NCBI RefSeq assembly: GCF_022919215.1
Contig: NZ_CP095046.1
Coordinates: 2,470,501 to 2,534,500 of the forward strand
Length of the DNA: 64,000 nt
Reading direction: 5' to 3'
Source of the DNA: Hymenobacter cellulosilyticus
Lineage (GTDB): Bacteria > Bacteroidota > Bacteroidia > Cytophagales > Hymenobacteraceae
In this document: positions 56,232 through 64,000 of the stretch, piece by piece
Position numbering within the stretch: the first letter of the stretch is position 1
How the letters are laid out: each line of letters begins with the position of its first letter
Made by a program: the position numbers and the translations under genes
The notes under the pieces: model-generated
The model's database searches: none
Seen by the model: only the letters and a program-made list of their open reading frames with translations
Told to the model about the DNA's origin: nothing

Positions 56232-57133
56232 TTAATACTTGATGCCCATTTTCTTGGCCATGTCGATAAACATCTGCATGTCAATATTGTCGGCCCCGGG
56301 GGAATTGAGCTGGGGCTCTTCGGCCAAATCCGGAACGGGGTAGCCTTCGGGCGCGCCAAATACCACTTCCAGGGGCTTGCCGTCTTCGGGGTGAGGTCCG
56401 TTGAAGATCAGGCCCGCCTTCTGGTAATCATTCTGGCTAAAGGTGTAGAGCTTGCGGTGCAACCCGTTTTCCTCGTACTTCCGGGTTTCCGGGAAAGCCT
56501 TGTTGCTCAGCTCCGGCACGGGTACTAATTTGGTTACTTCCACGCCGGTGAGATGCTCCAGAGCCCGGGCATAGGCCACCACGTGCAGGCCACCGCGCAC
56601 AAGCAGATAGCCCACCATTTCGCGGGCGCAGGGGTCACTCACCATTTCGTAAGCCCGAATCTTGTTGGCGCGGGCACCGCACTCTAGAAAGAAGTTGTGC
56701 AGCAAGTCCAGCTTGAGGTTGCCGCTGCTGAACACGTTTTGCCCGTTCCAGAAATTGCCCTGCGAGTCGATGGGTAAGGCTGCCTGGGCGCTGGCCGAGA
56801 AGTGGTAGGAAATCCGGGCGTCGGCGGCAGGGGCCAGCGGAGCCGGTACCGGGTCGTGGCCGCGCTTGGTCTGGCCCGTGAGCAGCAAATTTATAGCGTA
56901 GGATACCACCTCAATATGCCCGTATTCCTCGCCCGCAATGCTAGCAATAACGTCATAGAAGGGCCGTAGGCGCTTGCGTCCCCGGAAGTTGAACGACTGG
57001 AACGTGTAGTTCATCAGCGTCGACATCTCGCCGAATTTGCCCCCGAGCAGCTCCTGAATAGCGGCGGCATCGTTGGGGAAGCGTTTTTGGGGGTTGGCAG
57101 CTCAATCGGCAGCCGGTCCATGCGTAAAATCAT
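56232..57133 (-). CDS. manganese catalase (frameshifted)
   Basis: About 301 residues after repair. Non-haem dimanganese catalase converting H2O2 to water and oxygen. MILRMDRLPIELPTPKNASP starts it, DAAAIQELLGGKFGEMSTLM and NYTFQSFNFRGRKRLRPFYD follow. The di-Mn ligands are expected in IAGEEYGHIEVVSYAI (E..H) and in MVGYLLVRGGLHVVAYARAL (E..H). The C-terminal part has GADNIDMQMFIDMAKKMGIK. One base is missing at 57075-57078; a call beginning at 57026 would miss 36 residues. Preceded by a terminator of the upstream gene. Confidence 0.9.
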
Positions 57134-57164
57134 CGGGCAAGGGTTATAAGTGGATAAAAAACAA

Positions 57165-57202
57165 AGCCGGCAGGTCGGGCGTTGTGCCCGTTCCTACCGG
57201 CT
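57165..57202 (-). terminator. terminator of the phospholipase/nuclease-like gene
   Basis: Hairpin AGCCGG(C/T)AGG...CGGGC paired with GCCCG...CCT(A)CCGGCT; a run of T follows on the minus strand. Lies 82 bp after the stop at 57285 and before the catalase start. Confidence 0.75.
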
Positions 57203-57284
57203 CTGCTATTTGCCTACGTAACTCAGCCTTTGCTGATTGTACAAGATATGGCAGCTCGACTGTAGCCAAGCCTGCCCGCTGGGC

Positions 57285-58472
57285 TTAGTTCCAGCCGTCG
57301 TTTTCCTTTTTGTCGTCTTTCTTTTTCTTCTCCTTGCGCTTACTGCTGCCCTCGTCCGACTTGGTCTTCATTTTCACCTTTTCGGGCTCCGCAGCGGGAG
57401 TAGCGGCCGGGGCAGCCGGGGCCGGCGTTTCAACTGGTGGCGGGGCCATGTCCTGGGCCGAGTTGATCTGGTCGGGCCGTTCCACCGCTTTTTCCTTGTG
57501 AGTTGCCAGCAGCAGGTCCTGGGTCATCAGCTCGTTCTTGTCCCAGGCTTTAAGCTCAAGGGCCAACTTTTCCTTTTCCTCTTTGCTCGGCTTCTTGCCC
57601 AGAAGCTGATCCAGGTCGGGCTTGCCCGCGTCCTGCCAGGCCGTCAGCCACAGGGAGGCTACCAGGGTAGGGGCCTGCTTGAGGCGGTAGGCTACTTGCC
57701 CGCCCACTTCCTTGTAGTAGGCGTCGGCAAAGGCATCGGAGTAGGCCCGGCGGGTTTTGCCGTACTTATGGGAGAAGGTGTACTTGGTTTCGTTGGTAAA
57801 GGCGCGGGTTACTTTTTCTTCCTTGTCGAAGGTGTCGCCCAGGAAGCCGTACGACTGCTGTACGGCCGTCCAGACGGCCCGCAGCGGGTCTTTCAGGTAC
57901 TCGGCTTTCTCGCTGTCCAGCTTCCACTCTGCCAGGTGGCGCTCCGGTATCTTCGACTCCCACAAGCTGTGCATGCCGTGCTGGTTGGTCATTTGCCCGT
58001 CGTAGTTCTCAGTGGTGTGCAGCGGCACGTGGGCATCGGCCACGTAGTGGCCCAGCTCGGCCGAGAGGCGCACGATGGCCACCGAGTCGCGCTGCCGGAA
58101 GGCCTCAGTCAGGGCTTCCTTTGTTTCGAGCACAATCCACGGCACGGTGCCATACTTGCGCAGGGTATCGGCCGAATATTTGGCCGCGGCTTTTTCCCAA
58201 AGCTTGGGCATGGAGCCAAACGGGTCGTCGCCGTAATGGTCCATGTCGATGTAGTGCTTGGGCGCTTCCTTGGGGTCGTCTTCGCGCCGCTCGTCAGGAG
58301 CGGTGGACAGGCGCACAATTTCACCCAGGTGGCGGTAATAGAACCCTTGCATGGATTTAGGCAAGGTGTACACCGCAATCTGATTGATGGTGCGGTGGGC
58401 CAAAAAACCCCAGCCCGACGACAAAATCGGGCATAATAGCACGAGGGCCAGCGTTAGTACTTGCTTTTTCAT
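57285..58472 (-). CDS. zinc-dependent phospholipase C / S1-P1 nuclease-like exported protein
   Basis: 395 residues. Signal peptide MKKQVLTLALVLLCPILSSG, then WGFLAHRTINQIAVY, where the mature N-terminal Trp and the following His are classical zinc ligands of this fold. Further ligands: KHYIDMDHYGDD, SAELGHYVADAHVPLHTTEN and QHGMHSLWESKIP. The last 75 residues are Pro/Ala-rich and then Lys-rich (KRKEKKKKDDKKENDG). It cleaves either phospholipids or nucleic acids; substrate cannot be told from sequence alone. Distinct from the protein at 33704. Confidence 0.82.
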   Translation of the reverse strand: MKKQVLTLALVLLCPILSSGWGFLAHRTINQIAVYTLPKSMQGFYYRHLGEIVRLSTAPDERREDDPKEAPKHYIDMDHYGDDPFGSMPKLWEKAAAKYSADTLRKYGTVPWIVLETKEALTEAFRQRDSVAIVRLSAELGHYVADAHVPLHTTENYDGQMTNQHGMHSLWESKIPERHLAEWKLDSEKAEYLKDPLRAVWTAVQQSYGFLGDTFDKEEKVTRAFTNETKYTFSHKYGKTRRAYSDAFADAYYKEVGGQVAYRLKQAPTLVASLWLTAWQDAGKPDLDQLLGKKPSKEEKEKLALELKAWDKNELMTQDLLLATHKEKAVERPDQINSAQDMAPPPVETPAPAAPAATPAAEPEKVKMKTKSDEGSSKRKEKKKKDDKKENDGWN

Positions 58473-58692
58473 AAGAAGATGTAAAGCCCAAAAAGCAGGC
58501 TCCGCAAGTTCGGGATTTTGGATTAATAAAGTATGAGGTAGTTGTCCGTTGTTCGATTTTGGTTGCTGATTTTCCGCTGTCAGCCCAAGGAGCTGGTCAG
58601 CCTGCCATCTTACTCGTTCCGAGCTTCTACATTTAGCCGGTCAAGAGCAGCCGACCTTTGCGCCCACCCGAACTTCCACCAACCCACCACCC

Positions 58693-59730
58693 ATGACGCT
58701 TATTTCCAAGAAGAAGCTTTTCTACGGCATCAGCCCCCGACTGCGCGAATACCTGCACGAGTACGACCGGGAAAGCAAGCTACCGGTAACCTACCGCGAC
58801 CTGCTGCGCTACAGCGGCTCGTTTCCGCTCATGGACCGCAACGGCCGCGACACACTCTGGCAGACGGTATTTTACGAGCCCAGTACCCTGGTCGAACTGT
58901 CGGCGGGCCTGGCCGAGGTGTACGCCCTGTTACGCACCGACGGCGACCTTTCGTTTACCGACCACCTCATTGCCGACCGCATCGACTACTGCCAGTTCGG
59001 TAACAGCAACCCGTTTCGGGTGCGCATCGTCAATCAGCTCAACGACAACTACGACTATTTCTACGTGAAGCGGGCCGATGCCTCGCGGGTATACGGCCTG
59101 GAGCTGGAGCACCTGTTGTCGCCCAACCGCATCAACTACCTCGTCTGCGGCGATTCGCTCATCGAGGAGCACATTGCCGGCATTCCCGGCGACGATTTTA
59201 TCCGGGACCATCTGCAGCGGCCCCACCTCAACCAGGTGCGCATTGCCAAGGAGTTCGTCAAGTTCAACGAGCGGTGCTTTGCCCGCCTGCTCGGTGATAT
59301 GCGGGCCTACAACTACGTCATCATTGCCACCCCCGACTTCGAGGATGAGCAATACCGCGTGCGCGCCATCGACTTCGATCAGCAAAGCTACGAGGGCAAG
59401 AAAAACATGTACCTGCCTCAGTTTTTCAAGGACAACCGCAAAGTGGTGCAGATGTGCAGCAAGCTGCTAACCACCGAAACCATCCGGCAGTATCAGGCCG
59501 AGGAACGGACCCTCATTGCCCGGCGCGTGCGCTTGGAGCGCTACCGCCTTAAAAATCTGCTGGACATCATGCGGCGCGACGAAATCTCGACGGAAGAGAA
59601 AACGGCCCAACTCAAAACTCAGCTCAATGCCCACTATGGCTCCAACGCCTTCGAGCGGTGCCGCAGCATGGGCGACGTGGTACACCAGAACCTGAAAATA
59701 ATGCTGCTGGCCCGCCCAAGGCCCGATTAG
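58693..59730 (+). CDS. protein of unknown function with kinase-like features
   Basis: 345 residues, not a family I can name; conserved-looking in style. RVRIVNQLNDNYDYFYVKRA could carry a nucleotide-lysine, LELEHLLSPNRINYLVCGDS resembles a helix and hinge, CFARLLGDMRAYNYVIIATP resembles a catalytic loop and YRVRAIDFDQQSYEGKKN resembles a DxD/IDFD metal loop of the HipA/PI-kinase/APH superfamily. The C-terminal third is a charged helical region. This is pattern-based inference only. It converges on the pncC gene with a 4-bp stop overlap. Confidence 0.6.
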   Translation: MTLISKKKLFYGISPRLREYLHEYDRESKLPVTYRDLLRYSGSFPLMDRNGRDTLWQTVFYEPSTLVELSAGLAEVYALLRTDGDLSFTDHLIADRIDYCQFGNSNPFRVRIVNQLNDNYDYFYVKRADASRVYGLELEHLLSPNRINYLVCGDSLIEEHIAGIPGDDFIRDHLQRPHLNQVRIAKEFVKFNERCFARLLGDMRAYNYVIIATPDFEDEQYRVRAIDFDQQSYEGKKNMYLPQFFKDNRKVVQMCSKLLTTETIRQYQAEERTLIARRVRLERYRLKNLLDIMRRDEISTEEKTAQLKTQLNAHYGSNAFERCRSMGDVVHQNLKIMLLARPRPD

Positions 59731-60236
59731 GCCGTCATCTTTTCCTGATCAGGTGGGAAGCGGTCCAGCAGCTCGTTGAGCTTGCGGTATACAAAGTCGA
59801 CGGCCTGCTGGCGCACGCTCAGGCAGTCGCCCTGGAATACTTCGCGGTGCTCCTCGGCCCGGTTCTGGTAGAGAAAGGTGAAAAACAGCGTGCCGGCCGG
59901 CTTTTCCTCGGTTTCGGAGCCCCCGGCGGCGCACAGGCCCGTTACGGCCACGCACACGTCGGCCCCGATTTTCTTGTGCAGCCCCATCACCATCTCGTTG
60001 GTTACCTGCTGCGACTCGGCCGTGTACATTTCCAGGGTCTGCTTGCTCACGCCCAGCAGCTTTTGCTTGGCCTCGGGGTGGTAGGTCACAATGGAGCCCA
60101 GCAGCACACTGCTGGCGCCCTGAGCCTCTACCAGGCCCGAGGGCAGCATACCAGCCGTGCAACTCTCAGCAAAGGCCAAGGTTAGCTTGTATTGGATAAA
60201 GCGTTTTACGAGAGCAGATATTTCGGCTGGTTTCAT
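59727..60236 (-). CDS. pncC: CinA C-terminal domain protein (nicotinamide-nucleotide amidohydrolase)
   Basis: 169 residues, stand-alone CinA-C/PncC. LTLAFAESCTAGMLPSGLVE holds the catalytic Ser, SSVLLGSIVTYHPEAKQKLL and VAVTGLCAAGGSETEEKPAG are typical. It deamidates NMN to nicotinate mononucleotide in pyridine nucleotide recycling. It is a single gene; the stop overlaps that of the convergent gene. Confidence 0.9.
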   Translation of the reverse strand: MKPAEISALVKRFIQYKLTLAFAESCTAGMLPSGLVEAQGASSVLLGSIVTYHPEAKQKLLGVSKQTLEMYTAESQQVTNEMVMGLHKKIGADVCVAVTGLCAAGGSETEEKPAGTLFFTFLYQNRAEEHREVFQGDCLSVRQQAVDFVYRKLNELLDRFPPDQEKMTA

Positions 60237-60396
60237 AGGTCAGAAAGAGGCGTGCTGAGTCCTATACTGCGTTTCCAACATTAAGTTAAGCCCTGCCTAG
60301 CTAAGCTCGACTGTGAGTATAATGCAATATGCTCGACGGTAGCGTCTTAGTCAGCTAGCTTACCGAAGCTTGCAACCAGCAGCCAAGGCTAACTTT

Positions 60397-61698
60397 TTAC
60401 TCCTGCCGGTACACCACGCCCTGCTTCATCACGAAACGCACTTGCTGCATCACTTTGATGTCCTGGGTCGGGTCGCCATCTACCGCCACTACGTCGGCCA
60501 GCTTGCCGGCTTCCAGGGTGCCCAGGTTTTCGGTCTGCCCCAGCAATTCGGCCGCCGAAAAGGTGGCTGCGCGCAGGGCCTCGTAAGCGGGCATACCGGC
60601 TTCTACCATGTACTGAAACTCCAGGGCATTTACGCCGTGGCGGTACACGGAGGCGTCGGTGCCAAACGCAATTTTTACCCCGGCCTTATAAGCCTTGCCA
60701 AAAGTCGTTTGCAGCTTGGGGCCAATAGCCAGGGCCTTGGGCGTCACCAGAGGCGGGTAGTAGTTCGGAATCTTGGCCGAGTCGGCCACCGACTTACCAG
60801 CCGTGATGGTAGGCACGTACCAGGTCCCGAACTTCTTCATCAGCTTCATGGTCTCGTCGTCCATCAAAGTGCCGTGCTCGATGCTGACCACCCCGGCCCG
60901 GATGGCGCGCTTCATGCCTTCGGCCCCGTGGGCGTGGCAGGCCACTTTCAGCCCCAGGTCGCGCGCAGTTTCGACTACGGCCTTGATTTCCTCCTCGGTC
61001 ATCTGGGCGCTGCTGCCGTCCTTGGCCACGCTGAGCACCCCGCCGGTAGAGGCAATTTTGATTAAATCGGCGCCGCGCTTGTACTGTTCGCGCACGGCCT
61101 GCCGACACTGTTCGGGGCCGTTGGCCACACCGTCGGCCGGGCCGGGCACGCCCATCAAATCCTGCCGGTAACCGTTGGTGGGGTCCATGTGGCCACCGGT
61201 GCCCGATATGGCTTTACCGACGGTAAACACCCGCGGCCCTACTACTTGGCCGCGGTTTACGGCGTTGCGCAAAGCCACATTCACGCCCGAGCCGCCCAGG
61301 TCGCGCACGGTGGTAAAGCCGGCCAGCAGGGTTTTGCGGGCGTGGTCGAGGGAGCCGAAGGCCACATCGGCCGGGTTTTCGGTTAGCTCCTTCAGAAAAC
61401 CGTCCTTGCTGGTCTCGCCTTCCAGATGCACGTGGCAGTCGATGAGGCCGGGCAGCACCGTCTTGTTTTTCAGGTCGATGACTTTGTCGATGCCGCTGCC
61501 AGTGGTGTAGCCGCGCTCTACGGCCAGTACCCGCCCCTTTTCCACTACGATGGTCATTTCGGTCTGGGCCTGGGCTTTGCTGGCGCGCATATCGAGCAGG
61601 CGGCCGCAGTGCAGGTAGGTTTTCTGGGCCCAGGCCGGGGCCAGTGGCAGGAGGCAAAAGACGAGAGCGGTAAACGTAGAGCGGGTAGAAAGCAGCAT
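60397..61698 (-). CDS. exported metal-dependent amidohydrolase
   Basis: 433 residues from MLLSTRSTFTALVFCLLPLA with a signal peptide (APAWAQ). Amidohydrolase superfamily: TVLPGLIDCHVHLEGET (HxH metal ligands), carbamylated Lys in ADLIKIASTGGVLS, His ligands in KVACHAHGAEGM and VSIEHGTLMDDE, and FGTDASVYRHG with the last Asp. Resembles Xaa-Pro dipeptidases / imidazolonepropionase-like hydrolases of this superfamily; likely a periplasmic dipeptidase or lactonase-type enzyme. Substrate unknown. Confidence 0.88.
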   Translation of the reverse strand: MLLSTRSTFTALVFCLLPLAPAWAQKTYLHCGRLLDMRASKAQAQTEMTIVVEKGRVLAVERGYTTGSGIDKVIDLKNKTVLPGLIDCHVHLEGETSKDGFLKELTENPADVAFGSLDHARKTLLAGFTTVRDLGGSGVNVALRNAVNRGQVVGPRVFTVGKAISGTGGHMDPTNGYRQDLMGVPGPADGVANGPEQCRQAVREQYKRGADLIKIASTGGVLSVAKDGSSAQMTEEEIKAVVETARDLGLKVACHAHGAEGMKRAIRAGVVSIEHGTLMDDETMKLMKKFGTWYVPTITAGKSVADSAKIPNYYPPLVTPKALAIGPKLQTTFGKAYKAGVKIAFGTDASVYRHGVNALEFQYMVEAGMPAYEALRAATFSAAELLGQTENLGTLEAGKLADVVAVDGDPTQDIKVMQQVRFVMKQGVVYRQE

Positions 61699-61842
61699 AG
61701 AGTAGAAGTGGGCGTGGATGAAGGCCTCAAGGTACAACATAGAAAAACGCTGCATGCCGCCTAAATCCGCCGGATTACGTACCTTGATGCCGGCCTCTTG
61801 CTACGGGCCGATTATTCCTTCAAACTACTCTTTCTCTACCTC

Positions 61843-62103
61843 ATGGCCACTCACGAAGAATTCGAAGCCGCCGCCGCCCGCGCCCAGCAACTGCCCTCCA
61901 AGCCCAACAACATGGTGCTGCTTCAACTGTATGCTCTCTACAAGCAAGCCTCCGAAGGCGACGTATCCGGCGACCGGCCCGGCGGCTTCGACTTCAAAGG
62001 CATTGCCAAATACGACGCCTGGGCCAGCCTTAGCGGCAAAAGCAAAGACGCTGCCCGCCAGGAATACGTGGAGCTGGTGAATTCCCTGTTCCAGGGCGCG
62101 TAG
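61843..62103 (+). CDS. acyl-CoA-binding protein
   Basis: 86 residues, four-helix bundle that binds long-chain acyl-CoA esters and serves as carrier. MATHEEFEAAAARAQQLPSK, then LLQLYALYKQASEGDVSG (the YxxYKQ motif) and FKGIAKYDAWASLSGKSKD (KxDAW motif). The start at 61843 is the canonical Met; sequence upstream is outside the family. ACCTTG near 61780 is a weak -7-like element. Followed by a terminator. Confidence 0.93.
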   Translation: MATHEEFEAAAARAQQLPSKPNNMVLLQLYALYKQASEGDVSGDRPGGFDFKGIAKYDAWASLSGKSKDAARQEYVELVNSLFQGA

Positions 62104-62193
62104 GTAAGCCTGTCGACAAGAAAAAGGCAGGTACTTGCAAGGAGGAAAGACGAAGCCATTCGTCCTCTTCAAGGTCCTTACCTCTCTAAATCG

Positions 62194-62227
62194 AAAAGCC
62201 CTGACGTTAGAACAACGTCAGGGCTTT
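62194..62227. terminator. bidirectional terminator
   Basis: AAAAGCCCTGACGTT / AACGTCAGGGCTTT, near-perfect, with a 5-nt loop, between the plus-strand ACBP gene and the minus-strand CDGSH gene. Confidence 0.88.
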
Positions 62228-62261
62228 CTGGTAAAAGAGCATTTGTCAGGTATTCAGCTCC

Positions 62262-62486
62262 TTAAATCACCTTGGGCGCGGGTAGGTCGAAGGCTTCGGC
62301 GTTGTGCTCGAAGTGGCCTTTGTGCGAACCGTCGCAGAAGGGCTTGTTTTTCGAGAGGCCACAGCGGCAGATGCTGATACGCTCCCGGCCAGCCAGGCCG
62401 TAGGGCTGACCCTGAGCATCCACGAGTTCGAAATCACCCTCCACGCGCAGGGAGCCGTTGCTGAGTACAGTTAGTTTGGTAGCCAT
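62262..62486 (-). CDS. CDGSH iron-sulfur domain protein
   Basis: 74 residues. CRCGLSKNKPFCDGSHKGHF holds the C-x-C-x-(10)-C-D-G-S-H ligands of a mitoNEET-type [2Fe-2S] cluster (three Cys, one His). ELVDAQGQPYGLAGRERISI forms the beta part. Family members sense redox or transfer clusters; this small soluble form is common in Bacteroidota. Confidence 0.93.
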   Translation of the reverse strand: MATKLTVLSNGSLRVEGDFELVDAQGQPYGLAGRERISICRCGLSKNKPFCDGSHKGHFEHNAEAFDLPAPKVI

Positions 62487-62532
62487 GAGGTAAAAGTCAG
62501 GAAGTGAAGGAAGAAGAGAAACAAGGAATGGC

Positions 62533-63036
62533 TTAGTCGAGGCAGGAGCGGCCGGCGCAGGAGAGGGGCGTGTAGGTAGCCGACAGAATGGTCCAGGCGT
62601 TGTTTTCGAACTTCCACATCAGCCAATACTTACCAATGATGCGGTTTTTGGTTTTGTCCTGGGTGTCGGTCCAGGCTTCGGCCCACTCGCCGGTTTCGTA
62701 AGCCAACTGGCCCTGGTCGCTGAGCTCCACGTTCATGGTGCGGTTCATCCAGCTTACGTCGGGGCGCTGGCGGAAGCGTGAGCGGAACCACTGCCGGGCC
62801 GCAGCCTCACTGCTGCGGCTGCCGCTGCCTGTGCTCACCGTGATGCCTGAGTTGAATAGGCCGTAGAAGGCGGTAGTGTCGCGGCTGTTGAAGGCGCGGT
62901 TCCAGGTTTCGCTCCGGGCCTTGATCAGCTCCAGGTGCTTCTGCTTGAGAATCTGGCCAAAGCTGAGCTGGCTGACCAGAACGAGGGCGGCTGCGCCCAA
63001 CAGGCGGCGCAGCGGCAAAGAAGTAGAAAGGCCCAT
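62533..63036 (-). CDS. exported NTF2-like (SnoaL/DUF4440-type) protein
   Basis: 167 residues from MGLSTSLPLRRLLGAAALVL with a signal peptide ending SFGQ. The mature part is NTF2-like: IKARSETWNRAFNSRDTTAF, YGLFNSGITVSTG, RTMNVELSDQGQLAYETGEW and IIGKYWLMWKFENNAWTILS. It ends with two Cys (CAGRSCLD). Role unknown. It is co-directional with the CDGSH gene, 46 bp away. Confidence 0.78.
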   Translation of the reverse strand: MGLSTSLPLRRLLGAAALVLVSQLSFGQILKQKHLELIKARSETWNRAFNSRDTTAFYGLFNSGITVSTGSGSRSSEAAARQWFRSRFRQRPDVSWMNRTMNVELSDQGQLAYETGEWAEAWTDTQDKTKNRIIGKYWLMWKFENNAWTILSATYTPLSCAGRSCLD

Positions 63037-63074
63037 GCGGGTACTGAATAGAGGTAAGGCAAAAGATGGCGCAA

Positions 63075-63593
63075 TTACGCCAGTTCTTTGCGCATTACGT
63101 AGTCGTTCATCCAATAAGGCCCAATGGCAATGTCTTCCTCACGGTGGCGCTGGAAGCCCAGCCGCTCGTAGAAGGAAATAGCCGGGTTGTGGCGGTTTAC
63201 GTTCAGCTCCAGGGTTTTACCATTGATCTGACGCACGGCATCTTCCACGGCCTGAATCAGGTTCTGGCCCAGGCCCTGCCCCTGGTGGGAGGGCAGAATA
63301 TAAATCTTGTGCAGCTTGAAGACCTCGTCGCCGGCGGGCAGGCGGGAGAAGGAGGCGTAGCCAGCCGGGTGGCCCTCGGCGTAGAGTAGCAGAAAGGTAT
63401 GCCCGTCTTCGCTCATCTGCCGCTGCAGGGAGGTTGGCGTGTAAATCACGCGGTACATATACTCAATCTGGTCCTTCGAGATAATGAAGCGGTAGGTCGG
63501 CTCCCAGGTAGCCTCGGCCAGCTGAATAATCGTCGGAATATCGGCCAGCGTGGCGGGCTGAATGGTAATAGCTGATGGAATGGAAGCGGACAT
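63075..63593 (-). CDS. GNAT family N-acetyltransferase
   Basis: 172 residues from MSASIPSAITIQPATLADIP. GNAT fold: FLLLYAEGHPAGYASFSRLP (motif), KLHKIYILPSHQGQGLGQNL (acetyl-CoA binding Q-x-x-G-x-G), LELNVNRHNPAISFYERLGF. The acceptor is unknown. The start at 63593 begins a recognisable acetyltransferase. Confidence 0.9.
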   Translation of the reverse strand: MSASIPSAITIQPATLADIPTIIQLAEATWEPTYRFIISKDQIEYMYRVIYTPTSLQRQMSEDGHTFLLLYAEGHPAGYASFSRLPAGDEVFKLHKIYILPSHQGQGLGQNLIQAVEDAVRQINGKTLELNVNRHNPAISFYERLGFQRHREEDIAIGPYWMNDYVMRKELA

Positions 63594-63732
63594 AAGGTGC
63601 AAAAACGGCATTTTTTAGCGAAAAAACGAACCCCGGCCGCGCCGGACCACGTTTTGGGTCAGAAATTGCCAATAGGCACACCACGGCTCCTTTCCCCGTC
63701 GTTCGTATATTTTTCGCCCTGCACCCTCCTTT

Positions 63733-64000
63733 ATGAAACGATTCCTGCTTTCCTTGAGCTTCCTAACGGCCAGTCTCGGCGCTACCATGCTGGAGGCTAC
63801 GGCCCAGCAAAAATCTACTCCGGCCAAGAAGCCTTCCGCCTCCACGCCCACGGCCATCGAGCGGGATCTGGACGTATTCAGCGACTGGGTAAACGATAAG
63901 CTGGACCGCGCCGAAGTGGGCGTGCGCCGCGAGCTGCCCCGCATCAAGGAAGACTTCGAACGGCAGAGCAAGCGCCTCGACAAGGCCGTTGATAGCCTCT
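63733..64000 (+). CDS. exported protein of unknown function, partial
   Basis: 89 visible codons, continuing past the right edge. MKRFLLSLSFLTASLGATML and EATAQQ form a signal peptide; the mature part is helical and charged (AIERDLDVFSDWVNDKLDRA, RRELPRIKEDFERQSKRLDK). It resembles periplasmic coiled-coil proteins. TATATTTT at about 63706-63713 is a plausible -7-like element. Function unknown. Confidence 0.7.
   Translation, partial: MKRFLLSLSFLTASLGATMLEATAQQKSTPAKKPSASTPTAIERDLDVFSDWVNDKLDRAEVGVRRELPRIKEDFERQSKRLDKAVDSL

Noticed and set aside
57237..58436. 399-codon open frame antisense to the S1-P1-like gene
   Set aside because: The minus-strand protein has a signal peptide and zinc ligands; the plus-strand reading is a shadow rich in Gly/Val/Leu with no domain.
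1..64000. CRISPR arrays, rRNA genes, integrases or complete insertion sequences
   Set aside because: I found no regularly spaced identical direct repeats, no rRNA sequence and no transposase-like protein. The repeats seen are intergenic inverted repeats only.

Overview
The window looks like a chromosomal segment of a high-GC Bacteroidota, most probably Hymenobacter or a close relative in the Hymenobacteraceae. The reasons are three secreted proteins with type IX secretion (T9SS) C-terminal sorting domains, tRNA genes without encoded CCA, a TTG-N19-TAnnTTTG promoter in front of a tRNA, many ATGA/GTGA start-stop overlaps, and several families of intergenic inverted repeats. This assignment is inference from gene content; there is no rRNA in the window.

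Layout. Positions 1-9.9 kb hold an acyl-CoA carboxylase carboxyltransferase (cut by the left edge), clpC, a WbqC-family gene, an exported protein translationally overlapped with a lipid A-type acyltransferase, a threonylcarbamoyl-AMP synthase family gene, a T9SS cargo protein and mltG. Positions 9.9-14.5 kb hold a hotdog thioesterase, a YihY/BrkB membrane protein, two tRNA-Ser genes (CGA, TGA) with terminators, and a large delta-60 repeat T9SS protein. Positions 14.5-27.4 kb are a nearly complete phenylacetate degradation cluster, all on the minus strand: paaK, a TetR regulator, paaE, paaA-B-C-D, paaH, paaI, paaJ, paaY, paaZ and one crotonase. Two matching palindromes, in front of paaK and paaA, are the likely operators of the TetR protein.

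Positions 27.4-33.6 kb hold a small unknown gene, a YitT-family membrane protein, a CPA1 antiporter, an OmpR-type two-component pair and a MaoC-like hydratase. Positions 33.7-45.9 kb hold a zinc phospholipase C-like protein, a T9SS protein, an MFP-RND-TolC efflux operon with a small trailing gene, a DUF892 ferritin-like protein, an MGMT-like DNA-binding protein and an unknown exported protein. Positions 46.0-49.97 kb hold the most unusual locus: three tandem paralogous multi-pass membrane proteins, then a NarL-type histidine kinase and a receiver-only response regulator, the last three genes joined by ATGA overlaps. Positions 50-64 kb hold xseA/xseB, an M13 peptidase, a repeat-rich intergenic stretch with a 21-bp periodic tandem repeat, a peptidyl-prolyl isomerase, a manganese catalase, a second zinc phospholipase/S1-P1-like protein, a kinase-like unknown protein, a CinA-C amidase, an amidohydrolase, an acyl-CoA-binding protein, a CDGSH protein, an NTF2-like protein, a GNAT acetyltransferase and the start of an exported protein.

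At least 17 frameshifts interrupt otherwise intact genes. Every one is repaired by adding one base, mostly in short G/C runs. This points to sequencing or assembly deletions rather than pseudogenes, so interrupted genes are annotated below as single full-length features.
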